From Methanopyrus sp. SNP6 (GTDB lineage: Archaea > JAADCQ01 > Methanopyri > Methanopyrales > Methanopyraceae): 64,000 nt of DNA. The position numbers and the translations under genes were made by a program. The stretch lies in the NCBI RefSeq assembly GCF_002201895.1, contig NZ_CP019436.1, forward strand, positions 995,867-1,059,866. The letters are read 5' to 3'. Of the stretch, positions 1 through 9,013 are shown piece after piece (within the stretch, counting starts at the first letter, position 1; the number at the start of each line of letters is the position of its first letter). The notes beneath the pieces were generated by a model, which saw nothing but the letters and a program-made list of their open reading frames with translations, was not told the origin of the DNA and made no database searches.

Positions 1-1
1 T

Positions 2-1168
2 GAAGTTAAGGAGGAGAGAGATAGGTTAAAGGAAGAAACGAAAGAAGTGGAGAAGTTCCGGGACCAACTAACTAAACTCCAGAGTAAACTTGAGGAGGTT
101 AAAAGCGAGAGAGACGACTTCGCCAATGAAATTGAAGCCCTAAGGAGTGAGAACGAGAAACTTAAGAAGAAAATAGATGAACTGAAGTCCAATTTGAGCA
201 ATCTCCAGAAAAAGCTCAAAGATAGGGAGAAGAAGTTGGAAAAGGCTCGCCAGCATATTGGAAAGCTCAGGGAGGAAATTAAGAGAAGAGACGAGGAGAT
301 AAGGAAGCTTAGGAAGGTACAAAATAAGTTGAAAGATGAAATTAAGAGGTACGAGGAAGGGAAGCGACTTCTCGTTCCATCCGAGACCGAAATGGCAATA
401 GCAAAGGTGAAGGGTAGTATTGTAATAGGAAAGAATTCAATGGTTAAGGCACTTCAAGAGGATGAGCCTATAGTAGTTAAGGAAGAAATTAGTGTCAAAG
501 ATGACTCGCGAATTTATGGGACGGTTGTGGCTAAAAACATTTCAATCGGGAATAATGTGAAGATTTATGGGAATGTAATTTGTGAAAACAAGTTGGAAAT
601 CGGAGAAGGCTCTACTGTGAAAGGTAATGTAATTTCTATTAATTCACTGAAGACGGGTGCGGACGTGATAATAGAAGGGAGTATGATCAGTGGAGACGAT
701 ATCTCGCTCGCTAACAACGTTGAGGTCAAGGAGGTTCTGATCACGCCGAGGTCGGTCAAGGCCAGTCAAGGCCTCAGCGTTGCGGCGGTGCTGTGTAACG
801 ATTTCGAATCGACCGGTTCCATAGAGGCGGATTACGTTCTAGCGGATGAGAGGGTCAAGCTGGGTGACGACAGCTTCGTCAAGACAGTAGTCGTCCGAGA
901 GGGGCCAGTGGAGCAAGGGGTGAACTCATGCGTCTACTACGGCTCGTTGTCCATCAAGAGTCGGAGTCCGAAGCTCTACATAAACACCGAACCGTTCGAC
1001 GATCCAGTCGCTAACAGGGTGTTCCGCAAGACGATTTCCAACGTGGAGCGCCTCGGACCGTTTCATCTATCGAAGTCAGAGAAAGACGCTAAGTTCGTGT
1101 TGAACAGGGTCACAAAGATGGACATCGCGGAGATCGTGAAGGAACTACGAGAATCTCTGAAGGTCTAG
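2..1168 (+). CDS. Coiled-coil protein with bactofilin-like beta-helix domain (5' end outside window)
   Basis: The reading frame is open from base 2 and enters from the left edge, so the true start is not visible; a GTG at 47 is only the first internal start codon. From 47 the protein has about 110 residues of charged heptad coiled coil, rich in K, E, R and L. About 240 residues of short alternating strands follow, with repeated Ile/Val-x-Gly turns (IVIGKNS, IYGTVV, IGNNVKIYGNV), the look of a bactofilin or polymer-forming right-handed beta-helix. No signal peptide or membrane segment is seen. The first ~650 bases are clearly richer in A+T than the rest of the gene. It ends three bases before the convergent KH-domain gene. 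Function is unknown; a structural, filament-forming role is an inference from the fold. Confidence 0.7.
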   Translation, partial: EVKEERDRLKEETKEVEKFRDQLTKLQSKLEEVKSERDDFANEIEALRSENEKLKKKIDELKSNLSNLQKKLKDREKKLEKARQHIGKLREEIKRRDEEIRKLRKVQNKLKDEIKRYEEGKRLLVPSETEMAIAKVKGSIVIGKNSMVKALQEDEPIVVKEEISVKDDSRIYGTVVAKNISIGNNVKIYGNVICENKLEIGEGSTVKGNVISINSLKTGADVIIEGSMISGDDISLANNVEVKEVLITPRSVKASQGLSVAAVLCNDFESTGSIEADYVLADERVKLGDDSFVKTVVVREGPVEQGVNSCVYYGSLSIKSRSPKLYINTEPFDDPVANRVFRKTISNVERLGPFHLSKSEKDAKFVLNRVTKMDIAEIVKELRESLKV

Positions 1169-1170
1169 GT

Positions 1171-2247
1171 CTAACCTAGTAGTCCCATCTCATGTCCCAC
1201 GTACCAGTGTAGCGACGACCCTCGGACCGTACGGACAAACCCTTTTCCTCTCACTTCCCATCTGTCGTTGGTTTTCCGAACTTCGCACAGGACCCTCCCA
1301 GTAGGTATAGGACGGACTGTGATTCTATTGTCTTCATGTAGGTAACAAACGTAGTACGTCTCACCTTGTCCTGACCATATTTCGCTACCGTTCAGTTCCA
1401 GTTTGAGTCGCTTGCCAACCACCAGAGTGTAAACGTCGAGACGGTCTACGATACCGTCGTCGATAACCAGACTACGCTCGGGAACGCGCAGGTCGCTGAT
1501 GTGAGCTCCCGCACCTATTACGGACCATCTCCCTATTTCACAACGCGAGAGGTATGCGTTCATTCCTACGAAACACCGTTCCTCGATTTTGCACCCGTGA
1601 ATCTCTGCTCCATCTCCGACGAAAGTCACTGGGCCGAGTTCCGAGCGTTCGATTTCACAGTGTGAAGACACGGAAACCCGTTTGTGTAACACTGAGCGAC
1701 GGGCCGAAGAGAAGTTCGAGATCATGACTCCTCCGTGGACGGTGACATGCTCCAGCTCTACGAACGCTGCCACTCGAGCGTTGCCGCGTATTCTGGATTC
1801 CCTCACGGACACGAGGTGTGGGTGTTTGAAGGCAGGGCACAACCAGGCTTCCGAAGGGTCTCGTACCTTGAACCACCTGTTGGTGGGCGACTTCTTCGGA
1901 TCGACTACGACGGCTAGATCTAGGTAGAAAGGCTTTCCGACTCGGTTTTCTAGGAGTTCACGGGCCCGCTTGCCGATCTCTCGGATGGTGCCGCCCTCAC
2001 GACCGATGATGATAGCTTTCAGCGATTCCTTATGGACTACGAGTTCTGCTCGGGCGTAGACGAGTTCAGGACGTCCGCGGCCGGGCCGGATCTCCTTCAC
2101 CTTGATTCCTACTTCACGTGGGAGTGACCCGTGGAGTACTTCGCGTAAGGCCGAGCGTAGGGCTCTCTCGACGGCGCGTTCATTCGGTAGGTGCGATGTA
2201 GTACTCGTAGTTCGGTCGTCTTTGGGTTCGGATTGCGGGCTGCTCAC
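1171..2247 (-). CDS. KH-domain protein with C-terminal beta-helix-like repeats
   Basis: A type 2 KH domain resembling that of the GTPase Era lies near the N terminus. Its signature is IIIGREGGTIREIGKRARELLE, preceded by the expected helix (ERAVERALRSALREVL) and strand. About 150 residues follow that resemble left-handed beta-helix or hexapeptide turns (GPVTFVGDGAEI, IEERCFVG, IGRWSVIGAG), then a basic tail. RNA binding is likely from the KH domain; no GTPase domain is present. Start: GTG at 2247, with a GGTGGTG upstream, overlaps the preceding DUF2118 gene by 68 bases. A later start would cut into the first KH helix, where no ATG, GTG or TTG is available. It is the last gene of the isoprenoid operon. 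The exact function is unknown. Confidence 0.65.
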   Translation of the reverse strand: MSSPQSEPKDDRTTSTTSHLPNERAVERALRSALREVLHGSLPREVGIKVKEIRPGRGRPELVYARAELVVHKESLKAIIIGREGGTIREIGKRARELLENRVGKPFYLDLAVVVDPKKSPTNRWFKVRDPSEAWLCPAFKHPHLVSVRESRIRGNARVAAFVELEHVTVHGGVMISNFSSARRSVLHKRVSVSSHCEIERSELGPVTFVGDGAEIHGCKIEERCFVGMNAYLSRCEIGRWSVIGAGAHISDLRVPERSLVIDDGIVDRLDVYTLVVGKRLKLELNGSEIWSGQGETYYVCYLHEDNRITVRPIPTGRVLCEVRKTNDRWEVRGKGFVRTVRGSSLHWYVGHEMGLLG

Positions 2248-2671
2248 AGACGTACACCACCAGACAGTCCTGAGGTGCCTCGACGTACCGGACGTTTCCA
2301 CTGCGAGTCGTCACGGCGGCCAGTGGATCACCTTTCCTGAGCCGGTCTCCTACGTCGGCTATCGGTGTAACTACGTAACCTTCAACCGGTATCTGGTACA
2401 CCCGGTCCCCGGGCTTCAAGAAGACTAGTGATCGACGATCTACTGGTTCTACGACGACGTGTCGGGTGACCTCGGCTTCCGGTACGTTGAAGACGGACCT
2501 GGCCTCCTCATACACCACCCGCTCGTAGAATATCGGCTCGTCTAACTCTTTGGCGACCTTCTCCGCTAGCTCACGCGAGCGTATGATCACCTCGAATTCT
2601 GGGTCCGTGAGCAAGATCTTGCTACTCTCCGGAACTTCGTCGGTCTCCACGTATATCCTAGGAAGTGCCAA
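2180..2671 (-). CDS. DUF2118 family protein, biotinyl/lipoyl-like domain
   Basis: This 163-residue protein matches the archaeal DUF2118 family. The C-terminal half has the look of a lipoyl/biotinyl-type barrel (VYQIPVEGYVVTPIADVGDRLRKGDPLAAVTTRSGNVRYVEAP). The GDRLRKGDPL segment is typical of these folds, but no lysine sits at the usual attachment turn. It starts with TTG two bases after the prenyl synthase stop, so it is translated with that gene. Its cellular role is not known; conservation next to isoprenoid genes suggests a link but does not prove one. Confidence 0.6.
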   Translation of the reverse strand: MALPRIYVETDEVPESSKILLTDPEFEVIIRSRELAEKVAKELDEPIFYERVVYEEARSVFNVPEAEVTRHVVVEPVDRRSLVFLKPGDRVYQIPVEGYVVTPIADVGDRLRKGDPLAAVTTRSGNVRYVEAPQDCLVVYVCEQPAIRTQRRPNYEYYIAPTE

Positions 2672-2673
2672 CT

Positions 2674-3648
2674 TCAGAACTCCCTCTCTACAACGAAATC
2701 CGCCAACTTTTCTAGGAACTCTCGATGCTCATTCTCGGGGAGCTCGTGCAGCGCAGCTTTAGCGCGATCGGCATACTCTCTGGCCCGCTTTTTAGCGTAA
2801 TCTATCGCGCCGATCTCTTCTAATATCTGAATAACTTCACGAACGTCCTCGCGTGAAGCATCCTCATTCCCGAGGACCGAAAGTATGCGTTCCCGCTGCT
2901 CCTCATCGGCGAGCTCCAGGCCCTTGATTACGATCAGCGTCTTCTTCCCCTCGACGATATCGCTACCCACTGGTTTACCGAGTTCGGACTCGTCTCCGAT
3001 CAGGTCGAGGACGTCGTCCTGTATCTGGAACGCGATCCCTAAGTTCTCCCCGTACTCCCGAAGCGCTCCCAATTGCTCGAGGTTCGCCCCGGCTTTAATC
3101 CCGCCCACAACACACGATGTCCGGATGAGTGCTGCCGTCTTCTTCCGGATCATTTCGAGGAACTCTTCCTCGGTGACTTCGGTCCTGTTCTCGAACCCGA
3201 TGTCCATGGCTTGACCCTCGCAGATCTCAGTGCAAGCGCGGGCGAGTTCTTTAACTGCCTCTACATTTCCACCTTCCGCCGCTACTTCGAAGGCTTTGGA
3301 GAACAAGGTGTCTCCCGCCAGGATAGCTACCGGTACTCCCCACTTCACGTGTACCGACGGGACTCCGCGTCGTTCCTTGTCTTCGTCCATGATATCGTCG
3401 TGAATTAGCGTGAACGTATGAATCAGCTCGACCGCGACTGCTTCAGGGAGTACATCCTTTTCCGATCCACCTAACATGAGACACGATTTGATGGCGAGGA
3501 GGGGTCGAATTCGCTTACCTCCCGCTTCGATTAGATGCCAACACGCATCGTAGAGGTCCTCTGGTCCTCCTCTGGGCAGTACCTCCTCAATCTTGGCGTC
3601 GACGAGCTCGCGTGCGCGGTTTAACTCTTCCAGTATCTCACTCCGCAT
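2674..3648 (-). CDS. idsA: Polyprenyl (farnesyl/geranylgeranyl) diphosphate synthase
   Basis: This enzyme condenses IPP with allylic diphosphates to give FPP or GGPP, the precursor of archaeal ether lipids. The 324-residue length fits the trans-prenyltransferase family. The first Asp-rich motif DDIMDED is at residues 84-90 and the second, DDVLDLIGDE, near 215. The conserved KRIRPLL (46-51) and the KKT before GLE are present. A Phe sits five residues before the first motif, a position that sets chain length in this family and fits C15-C20 products. The gene lies between RNase J and DUF2118 in one minus-strand operon whose upstream genes make and isomerise IPP. Confidence 0.93.
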   Translation of the reverse strand: MRSEILEELNRARELVDAKIEEVLPRGGPEDLYDACWHLIEAGGKRIRPLLAIKSCLMLGGSEKDVLPEAVAVELIHTFTLIHDDIMDEDKERRGVPSVHVKWGVPVAILAGDTLFSKAFEVAAEGGNVEAVKELARACTEICEGQAMDIGFENRTEVTEEEFLEMIRKKTAALIRTSCVVGGIKAGANLEQLGALREYGENLGIAFQIQDDVLDLIGDESELGKPVGSDIVEGKKTLIVIKGLELADEEQRERILSVLGNEDASREDVREVIQILEEIGAIDYAKKRAREYADRAKAALHELPENEHREFLEKLADFVVEREF

Positions 3649-3660
3649 GGAATCGTCCCC

Positions 3661-5022
3661 TTATAACGGCAGACTTAATTTCGTGCCGTCGAACATTATG
3701 AATACATCTCGGTTCACCTCATAGCCCTCTTGAGTGGCCAGTTCGGCGTACGCGGCCAGCATATCCGGGTCACCGTGTGCCGGGACGATGAACTCCGGAT
3801 GGAGCATCCTGAGCATTAGGCGGTGATCTTCACGACCCGCGTGCCCCGACACGTGCACATCCTTGAACATTTTCACGCCCTTCAGTCTGAGCTTGGTATC
3901 TAACACGTAGCGGTTAGCTCGATTTATAGGGGACGGAATCGTTGATGACGAAAACACAACGCTATCTTCTTCGGTCAGTCGGTACGGAAGCTCGCCGTCA
4001 ACGATCCGCGGTAGCACGGCGCCCGGCTCTCCTTGATGTCCCGTGACGATCAGTAGGTAGTCCTCCTTCTCCTTGTTCGCCCGTTCGAGTCCCCGTCGAA
4101 TAGTCTCGGGGCGATCGTAAATCCTGGCACCCGCGGGGAGGTTCAAAAGGCCGAGCTCCTCGGCGATCCTTCCGTATTTACCCATGGATCTTCCGGCGAG
4201 GATCACCTTTCTGCCTAACCTATCCGCAGTGTCTGCGATCGCCTGTATCCGTTCTATGTGTGACGAGAATGTTGTGACGATAATACCCTCACTCTCCTCG
4301 TCGGCAAATCTGAGCACGTCGTTCACCATTTCCCTAGCCACAGATTCGGAAGGTGTCTTAATTTCTTCAGCGACTCTCAAACTCTCAGTAATGAGTAGTA
4401 ACACACCTTCTTTGCCCAATTGTTTGAGCCTTTTATAATCCGGTTTGTACCCTATTATTTGATTATCGTCGAACTTAAAATCACACGCGTATACTATTGT
4501 TCCGTAAGGTGTATGTAGCACTGGTAGAACACAGCACGGTATACTATGGCTTATTGGGATAAATTCAAGTCGGAGTTTCGAGGTAATCTGCACTTCATCT
4601 CCCGGCTCGACTGTGTACAAGTTAATCATAATGTCTTCGGATTCATCAGCGTACCTTATCTCATTCCTGAGGTCGGCTTTCACGAGTTCTATTGTGAACT
4701 CGGTCCCGAATACCGGACACTTGTACTTAAAGAGAAGTTTGGGTACCGCCCCAATGTGATCTAGGTGAGCGTGGGACAGGACCGCGGCAACCGTTTTGGA
4801 ACGGTGTGGACGTAAGATCGAGTCATTCGGTATCGCTTTCACTTTGCGGAGTTCCCTAGTTGAGGCTTTCTGGAAATCTTTTTCGAAAACTAGCGACTTG
4901 TCCAGGGACATACCGCAGTCGAAGATCACTATCTCCTCGTCCACGCGGACCGCGGTCATGTTTCGTCCACCGGCCTCGCCGTATCCCCCTACTGCGAACA
5001 CCTCGACGGTCAACGGTTCCAC
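3661..5022 (-). CDS. rnj: Archaeal ribonuclease J (beta-CASP metallo-beta-lactamase)
   Basis: This is a 5'-3' exoribonuclease of the aRNase J type. The metallo-beta-lactamase core shows HAHLDH at residues 84-89, further metal ligands in SHSIP and ACDFKFD, and the C-terminal SGHAGREDH and PAHGDPDM motifs. The beta-CASP insert carries TFSSHIERIQ and AGRSMGKYG. At 453 residues it is close to euryarchaeal RNase J. The GTG start overlaps the end of fni by 13 bases. It sits inside an isoprenoid operon, an arrangement seen in other euryarchaea. A Ski2-like helicase of the kind reported to work with aRNase J is also in this window (61137-63593). Confidence 0.88.
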   Translation of the reverse strand: MEPLTVEVFAVGGYGEAGGRNMTAVRVDEEIVIFDCGMSLDKSLVFEKDFQKASTRELRKVKAIPNDSILRPHRSKTVAAVLSHAHLDHIGAVPKLLFKYKCPVFGTEFTIELVKADLRNEIRYADESEDIMINLYTVEPGDEVQITSKLRLEFIPISHSIPCCVLPVLHTPYGTIVYACDFKFDDNQIIGYKPDYKRLKQLGKEGVLLLITESLRVAEEIKTPSESVAREMVNDVLRFADEESEGIIVTTFSSHIERIQAIADTADRLGRKVILAGRSMGKYGRIAEELGLLNLPAGARIYDRPETIRRGLERANKEKEDYLLIVTGHQGEPGAVLPRIVDGELPYRLTEEDSVVFSSSTIPSPINRANRYVLDTKLRLKGVKMFKDVHVSGHAGREDHRLMLRMLHPEFIVPAHGDPDMLAAYAELATQEGYEVNRDVFIMFDGTKLSLPL

Positions 5023-6134
5023 CCCGTTCGGCGATCACCGGTGCAGACGAGATCGAGTGGGACTCCCCGGCACTCCAACCATTCACGTAGCTTCCCGTAC
5101 ACTACTATGGGGACACTGCTCATTTCCTCCACGGATGAACACCCCGTCATCAACATCGCAATCTTGACCTCGCGAGCGATCGACTTTAGGAAGCGGACGC
5201 AGCCTCTGACGCCCTCAGCCAGCACTTTACGGAGCACTGGTAAGGCCATTCCAGCGCAGTCCGCACCTAGAGCCAAAACCTTCGCGACATCCATCCCCGT
5301 GCGCACGCCTCCGGTTCCAATTACCACGAGATCGTTACCGACGACGCTCCTGACCTCGAGTACTGAAGCTGCAGTGGGGACTCCCCAATCGGAAAACGCG
5401 TATCCTAGTGGTGTCTCACCGTGAGCTTTCGACCGGACGGCTTCGACCATTGCCCAGTTAGTTCCACCAGCTCCACCGACGTCGATACCCTCCACGATAT
5501 TTCGAACCAACTTGGCGTCTTCGGCTGACACGCCGGCTCCGGTCTCCTTCAAGATCACCGGCACATCCACCGTTTCGCAGACTTCGGCGAGTACGTCCAC
5601 GAATCCGGCAGCGTCCGCCTCACCTTCCAACTGAACCGCTTCCTGCAGCACGTTCACGTGAACGGCCAGCGCATCCGCGTCCACCATATCGACGACTTCG
5701 AGTGCAATGTCCGGACCGTTCTCGCGCAGCTGTGGGAGCCCGATATTGGCCAGTACCAGGCCGTCGGGATACTCCTCCCGTACCACTTCAAACGTCCACC
5801 GCACTTCTGGATCCTCTACGCCGGCTCGCTGGCTTCCAACTCCTATACCTATCTCAAGCTCGCGGGCTACTCGGGCGAGTTTCCGGTTGATCTCGCCGGT
5901 TTTAGGATGTCCTCCCGTCATCCCGGCGATTATCATTGGAAAAGAGAGCCGCTTCCCGAAGAGTTTGATTTCCATGTCTACGTCGTCGAAATCTAGCTCC
6001 GGGAGTGCCCGATGTACTATCTTCACGCAGTCGAACAGCGGGCTTTCCTCCGATTCGACGTCCTCCCAAACGCACGCCAGCACGTGTTCCCACTTCCGTT
6101 CTCTCGTTCCTTCAGCGCGTGATCCTCGTACCAA
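5010..6134 (-). CDS. fni: Type 2 isopentenyl-diphosphate isomerase
   Basis: This FMN- and NAD(P)H-dependent enzyme interconverts IPP and DMAPP. Family hallmarks are FPMIIAGMTGGH, ELEIGIGVGSQRAG, LANIGLPQL, HVNVLQEAVQLEG, VILKETGAGVS, DVGGAGGTNWA and IGTGGVRTGMDVAKVLALGADCAGMA. An upstream GTG would give 390 residues, but the TTG at 6134 has AGGGGTGG about five bases before it and leaves a typical N terminus just ahead of ERKWEHV. Either start overlaps the end of the upstream kinase. A GTG at 6143 is also possible. It acts between isopentenyl phosphate kinase and the prenyl synthase encoded in the same operon. Confidence 0.9.
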   Translation of the reverse strand: MVRGSRAEGTRERKWEHVLACVWEDVESEESPLFDCVKIVHRALPELDFDDVDMEIKLFGKRLSFPMIIAGMTGGHPKTGEINRKLARVARELEIGIGVGSQRAGVEDPEVRWTFEVVREEYPDGLVLANIGLPQLRENGPDIALEVVDMVDADALAVHVNVLQEAVQLEGEADAAGFVDVLAEVCETVDVPVILKETGAGVSAEDAKLVRNIVEGIDVGGAGGTNWAMVEAVRSKAHGETPLGYAFSDWGVPTAASVLEVRSVVGNDLVVIGTGGVRTGMDVAKVLALGADCAGMALPVLRKVLAEGVRGCVRFLKSIAREVKIAMLMTGCSSVEEMSSVPIVVYGKLREWLECRGVPLDLVCTGDRRTGWNR

Positions 6135-6831
6135 CGTGTCCACCCCTAAGGAATCTGTCGACGTTTTCCGGGTCTCGAGCATCGAACAGGTACACTTCCA
6201 CGCCGCGCTCCGCTATGCGTGCGGCCCTTCGCAGTTTCTCCGCGATGCCCCCCGTCACATCCACGCCGGCAGAACCTTCCAGCTGCCGTGCCAAATCTCG
6301 CGCTTCATCCGGGGAGAGCTCCCTTAAGGGCTCCCCCTCCTCCGGTGTTCTCGGGTAAACCCCGTCGACGCTCATTCCGAAACCGACCCGATCCGGACCC
6401 AGCCGAGACACTAGCTCGGCGATTTCGTCGCCCGACATGATCCTGAACCCGTCCCCGCCGTGGTCTGGGACGACGTCACCGTAGAGTAGGGGAACACAAC
6501 CACGCTCCAGCAGGTCCACTAACACGTTGAGCGAGTACAGCACCGTTGCGGGGGTCACCGGGTACACGCGCACCCCCGAGTCCACCGCCGCCTTCTCAAC
6601 GATGGAGAGTAGCTCGTGCATCGCCCGTCGAACTTCCGAAACACCCTTTTGTAGGTCGGTTACCCTCGACGCCGCGTAGTGCCCGAACGACCCTCCACCG
6701 TGAATGAGTACTAGGTCTCCCTTCCAGTCGGAGATGACTTTCATGAGCCTCCGAATACGGTCTTCCCTGGCCGTTTTCGGTTTCGATTTGTCGGTGATCA
6801 CACTTCCTCCGAGCTTCAGAACCGTGAGCAC
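6112..6831 (-). CDS. ipk: Isopentenyl phosphate kinase
   Basis: This amino-acid-kinase-fold enzyme phosphorylates isopentenyl phosphate to IPP, the last step of the alternative archaeal mevalonate pathway. The N terminus has KLGGSVITDK, followed by HGGGSFGH at residues 44-51, whose final His is the catalytic and phosphate-binding His that sets IPK apart in this superfamily. VTGGIAEKLRRA occurs near 190. The 239-residue length is slightly shorter than usual. It is the first gene of the minus-strand isoprenoid operon and is divergent from thiI across 120 bases. Confidence 0.9.
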   Translation of the reverse strand: MLTVLKLGGSVITDKSKPKTAREDRIRRLMKVISDWKGDLVLIHGGGSFGHYAASRVTDLQKGVSEVRRAMHELLSIVEKAAVDSGVRVYPVTPATVLYSLNVLVDLLERGCVPLLYGDVVPDHGGDGFRIMSGDEIAELVSRLGPDRVGFGMSVDGVYPRTPEEGEPLRELSPDEARDLARQLEGSAGVDVTGGIAEKLRRAARIAERGVEVYLFDARDPENVDRFLRGGHVGTRITR

Positions 6832-6954
6832 AGGAGCCCCCGACGTGACCTCGACCCGCCCGTAAAACGGCCTTCGGGGGCGATGAGGACACCCGAGGCC
6901 CAGGGGAGCGATGACCGGAGCGGTGGGCGGCCGAGCTTGTAGGGGGTGGATTCC

Positions 6955-8001
6955 ATGAAGCCGGTCACACTGATTAGGCCCTCGGGTGAGGTGACGGCTA
7001 AGAGCGCGCCCGTCCGAAAGACGTTGCTGGGCGAAATGGCGCGACGGTTAGAGCGGAGGCTCGGTGAGGTAGTTCGGGTACGTGGGATGAGGTTGATAGT
7101 CCCAGGCCATCATCCGAACGCCGCTTCGGAGTTCGGTGTCGAAGGTGCGTTACCTGGATACGAGGTAAGACCTAAACCGGCTACAATACTCAAAGCCACG
7201 CGACGCGTGTTACGGGAGTGTCCAGAGGAGATCAGGGTGGACGTCCGGTCACACCATGACGGCGTTTCGGAGTATGCGCTGTTCGAGTCCGTGAGGGAGA
7301 TCGTCAAGTCTACCGGCCGTAAGACTAGCAAGCGTGGATCCCGACTGCTGGTAGAGGTTTATCCCGATGTCGCTTACGTCTGCGGGCCCGAGAAAGCTGG
7401 TCCCGGTGGTCTTCCCGTGGGTACGCAGGGAAGTGCGCTGTGCTTACTTTCTGGTGGCTTCGACAGTCCCGTAGCCACGTGGATGGTTATGCGCAGGGGA
7501 CTCGAGTGCAAAGGGTTACACTTTTTGGTCACGGAGTCGGAGCTTGAGGCGGCCCGTGAGAACGAGCGAGTCCTCCGACGCTGGTGTCCGGACTTCGATC
7601 TCCTAGTGGACGAGTCGCACCGTGAGTTCCTGGAGACCGCCGAGGAGCGACTGACCGGACGACTCAAACGGTACCTATGTGTTGTATGCAAGATGAGGAT
7701 GCTCGAGCGTGCCTCTCAGTGGGCCGATCGGCTCGGGTGTGATTGCATTGTCACCGGTGACTCATTGGGTCAAGTTGCGAGTCAAACTGTGTGGAACCTC
7801 GAGCTGGAGGAATCTCAAGTGGATGGTACTGTACTACGTCCGTTGATCGGTCTGAACAAACCTGAGATCATTCAATACGGGCGCAAGATAGGAGTTCCTG
7901 AACGCGATCCGGGACGGTGTCCGTTCGTTCCGAAAAGACCCATCGTCAAACCCAGGAAACAGGAGGCGTTGCGCGCGTATCGGGAGGTCGTTGATGGATG
8001 A
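6955..8001 (+). CDS. thiI: tRNA 4-thiouridine synthase ThiI, Fe-S-cluster type
   Basis: ThiI adenylates and thiolates U8 of tRNA. A THUMP-type RNA-binding region occupies the first ~150 residues. The PP-loop ATPase motif SGGFDS is at about 166-171. There is no rhodanese domain. Cys residues at about 242 and 245 (CVVC) and near 322 (DPGRCPF) match the three cysteines known in methanococcal ThiI to bind an iron-sulfur cluster used in sulfur transfer. The ATG at 6955 follows GGGGTGGA at a good distance; a GTG at 6946 is in frame upstream. In M. kandleri many tRNA genes encode C8, which is edited to U8, so this enzyme would act after editing. Confidence 0.88.
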   Translation: MKPVTLIRPSGEVTAKSAPVRKTLLGEMARRLERRLGEVVRVRGMRLIVPGHHPNAASEFGVEGALPGYEVRPKPATILKATRRVLRECPEEIRVDVRSHHDGVSEYALFESVREIVKSTGRKTSKRGSRLLVEVYPDVAYVCGPEKAGPGGLPVGTQGSALCLLSGGFDSPVATWMVMRRGLECKGLHFLVTESELEAARENERVLRRWCPDFDLLVDESHREFLETAEERLTGRLKRYLCVVCKMRMLERASQWADRLGCDCIVTGDSLGQVASQTVWNLELEESQVDGTVLRPLIGLNKPEIIQYGRKIGVPERDPGRCPFVPKRPIVKPRKQEALRAYREVVDG

Positions 8002-8068
8002 TTATTAATTCCGGTCGGTAGAAAGGTGCTCTAACGTCTGAGAATTTGGGGGGGGGAATCCGTGAGCT

Positions 8069-8980
8069 TTGAGAGAGAAAGTCTCGTCCAACCCTCAAGA
8101 GCTCAGATCCGAGGTATTGGCTAGACATAAAGTGTCTGACTTCGTTCGTCACGGTGCCATTGCTGTGAAACCCGATGAACCACTGTGGAACGCGCTGAAG
8201 GCTATGGTCACTCACGGCATTCACGGTGTGGCGGTGATGGAGGGTTCCAAGATAGTTGGAGTGTTCGAGGAGAACGATCTAATCCGTGCCCTCCGTGCGC
8301 TCGAGGAGGACGCTCTCTCGGCCGAAGTCAAGCGGTTCATGAAACCTGCCGTGGTAGTGAAGTCGAGCGATACTCTCCGAAACGCCATGGTTGAAATGCT
8401 GAGGGGTAACACGACCCGGGCATTCGTGCGTTCTTCCGGTCTCCTGAGGAGCGGTGTGTACGGTGTGATCTCTGTCTCTGATATCGTGAGAGTACTTACG
8501 GGGGATTATAGGGGATTTAGGGTTCCCGGCAACACGGATCGACCGGTTTCGCCTCCGAAATTCGGTGACATATTCGGGGACGTAGGAAGTGTAGCCGTCA
8601 AGCAAGTGGTCCGAGATTCTCCTTTGACCTTGGACGCTTCCAGCTCCGTTGCCGATGTCGCGAAGTGTATGAGTGAGAAGGGTCGACACTACGTGGTCCT
8701 CCTGGAGAGGGAAGTCCCGATCGGTCGTGTCGGTGACAAGGACGTGATGGGTGCAGTTTTCGACGCGATTCTAGACCGGAAGAATTTACATGACCTAATG
8801 GCTAAAAGTTATCTGCAAGAAATGGTGGTAGTTCCTCCCGAGACATATCTACATGAGGCCCTTTGGGAAGTTATCGACAAAATGTCGGACAGAATATACG
8901 TGGCGGATGGTAAGAAGTTAATCGGGGTCGTGCCGTTGATGAATGCCATCTACACATTGGCGAAAATAGCCAGCGAGTGA
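8069..8980 (+). CDS. Four-CBS-domain protein
   Basis: Two tandem CBS pairs fill the 303 residues. Typical cores are DEPLWNALKAMVTHGIHGVAVMEG, GVFEENDLIRAL, YGVISVSDIVRVL, HYVVLLEREVPIGRVGDKDVM and a last unit near the C terminus. CBS pairs bind adenine nucleotides or SAM and usually regulate a partner; no catalytic domain is attached. The start is uncertain. The TTG at 8069 is in frame, but the G-run at 8048-8056 is better spaced for a GTG at 8062 in another frame, which hits a stop after about 20 codons. The first CBS core begins well after either start, so the call does not depend on it. Confidence 0.8.
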   Translation: MREKVSSNPQELRSEVLARHKVSDFVRHGAIAVKPDEPLWNALKAMVTHGIHGVAVMEGSKIVGVFEENDLIRALRALEEDALSAEVKRFMKPAVVVKSSDTLRNAMVEMLRGNTTRAFVRSSGLLRSGVYGVISVSDIVRVLTGDYRGFRVPGNTDRPVSPPKFGDIFGDVGSVAVKQVVRDSPLTLDASSSVADVAKCMSEKGRHYVVLLEREVPIGRVGDKDVMGAVFDAILDRKNLHDLMAKSYLQEMVVVPPETYLHEALWEVIDKMSDRIYVADGKKLIGVVPLMNAIYTLAKIASE

Positions 8981-9013
8981 TAAAGTATACAGTCGCTGCG
9001 GTGATCATCGGGG

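Noticed and set aside
6878..6938. Possible C/D box sRNA (two GCGATGA motifs, final CCGA) upstream of thiI
   Set aside because: D' box is not recognisable at the family distance, the terminal stem depends on two G-U pairs and the element has no known target; too weak without transcript data.
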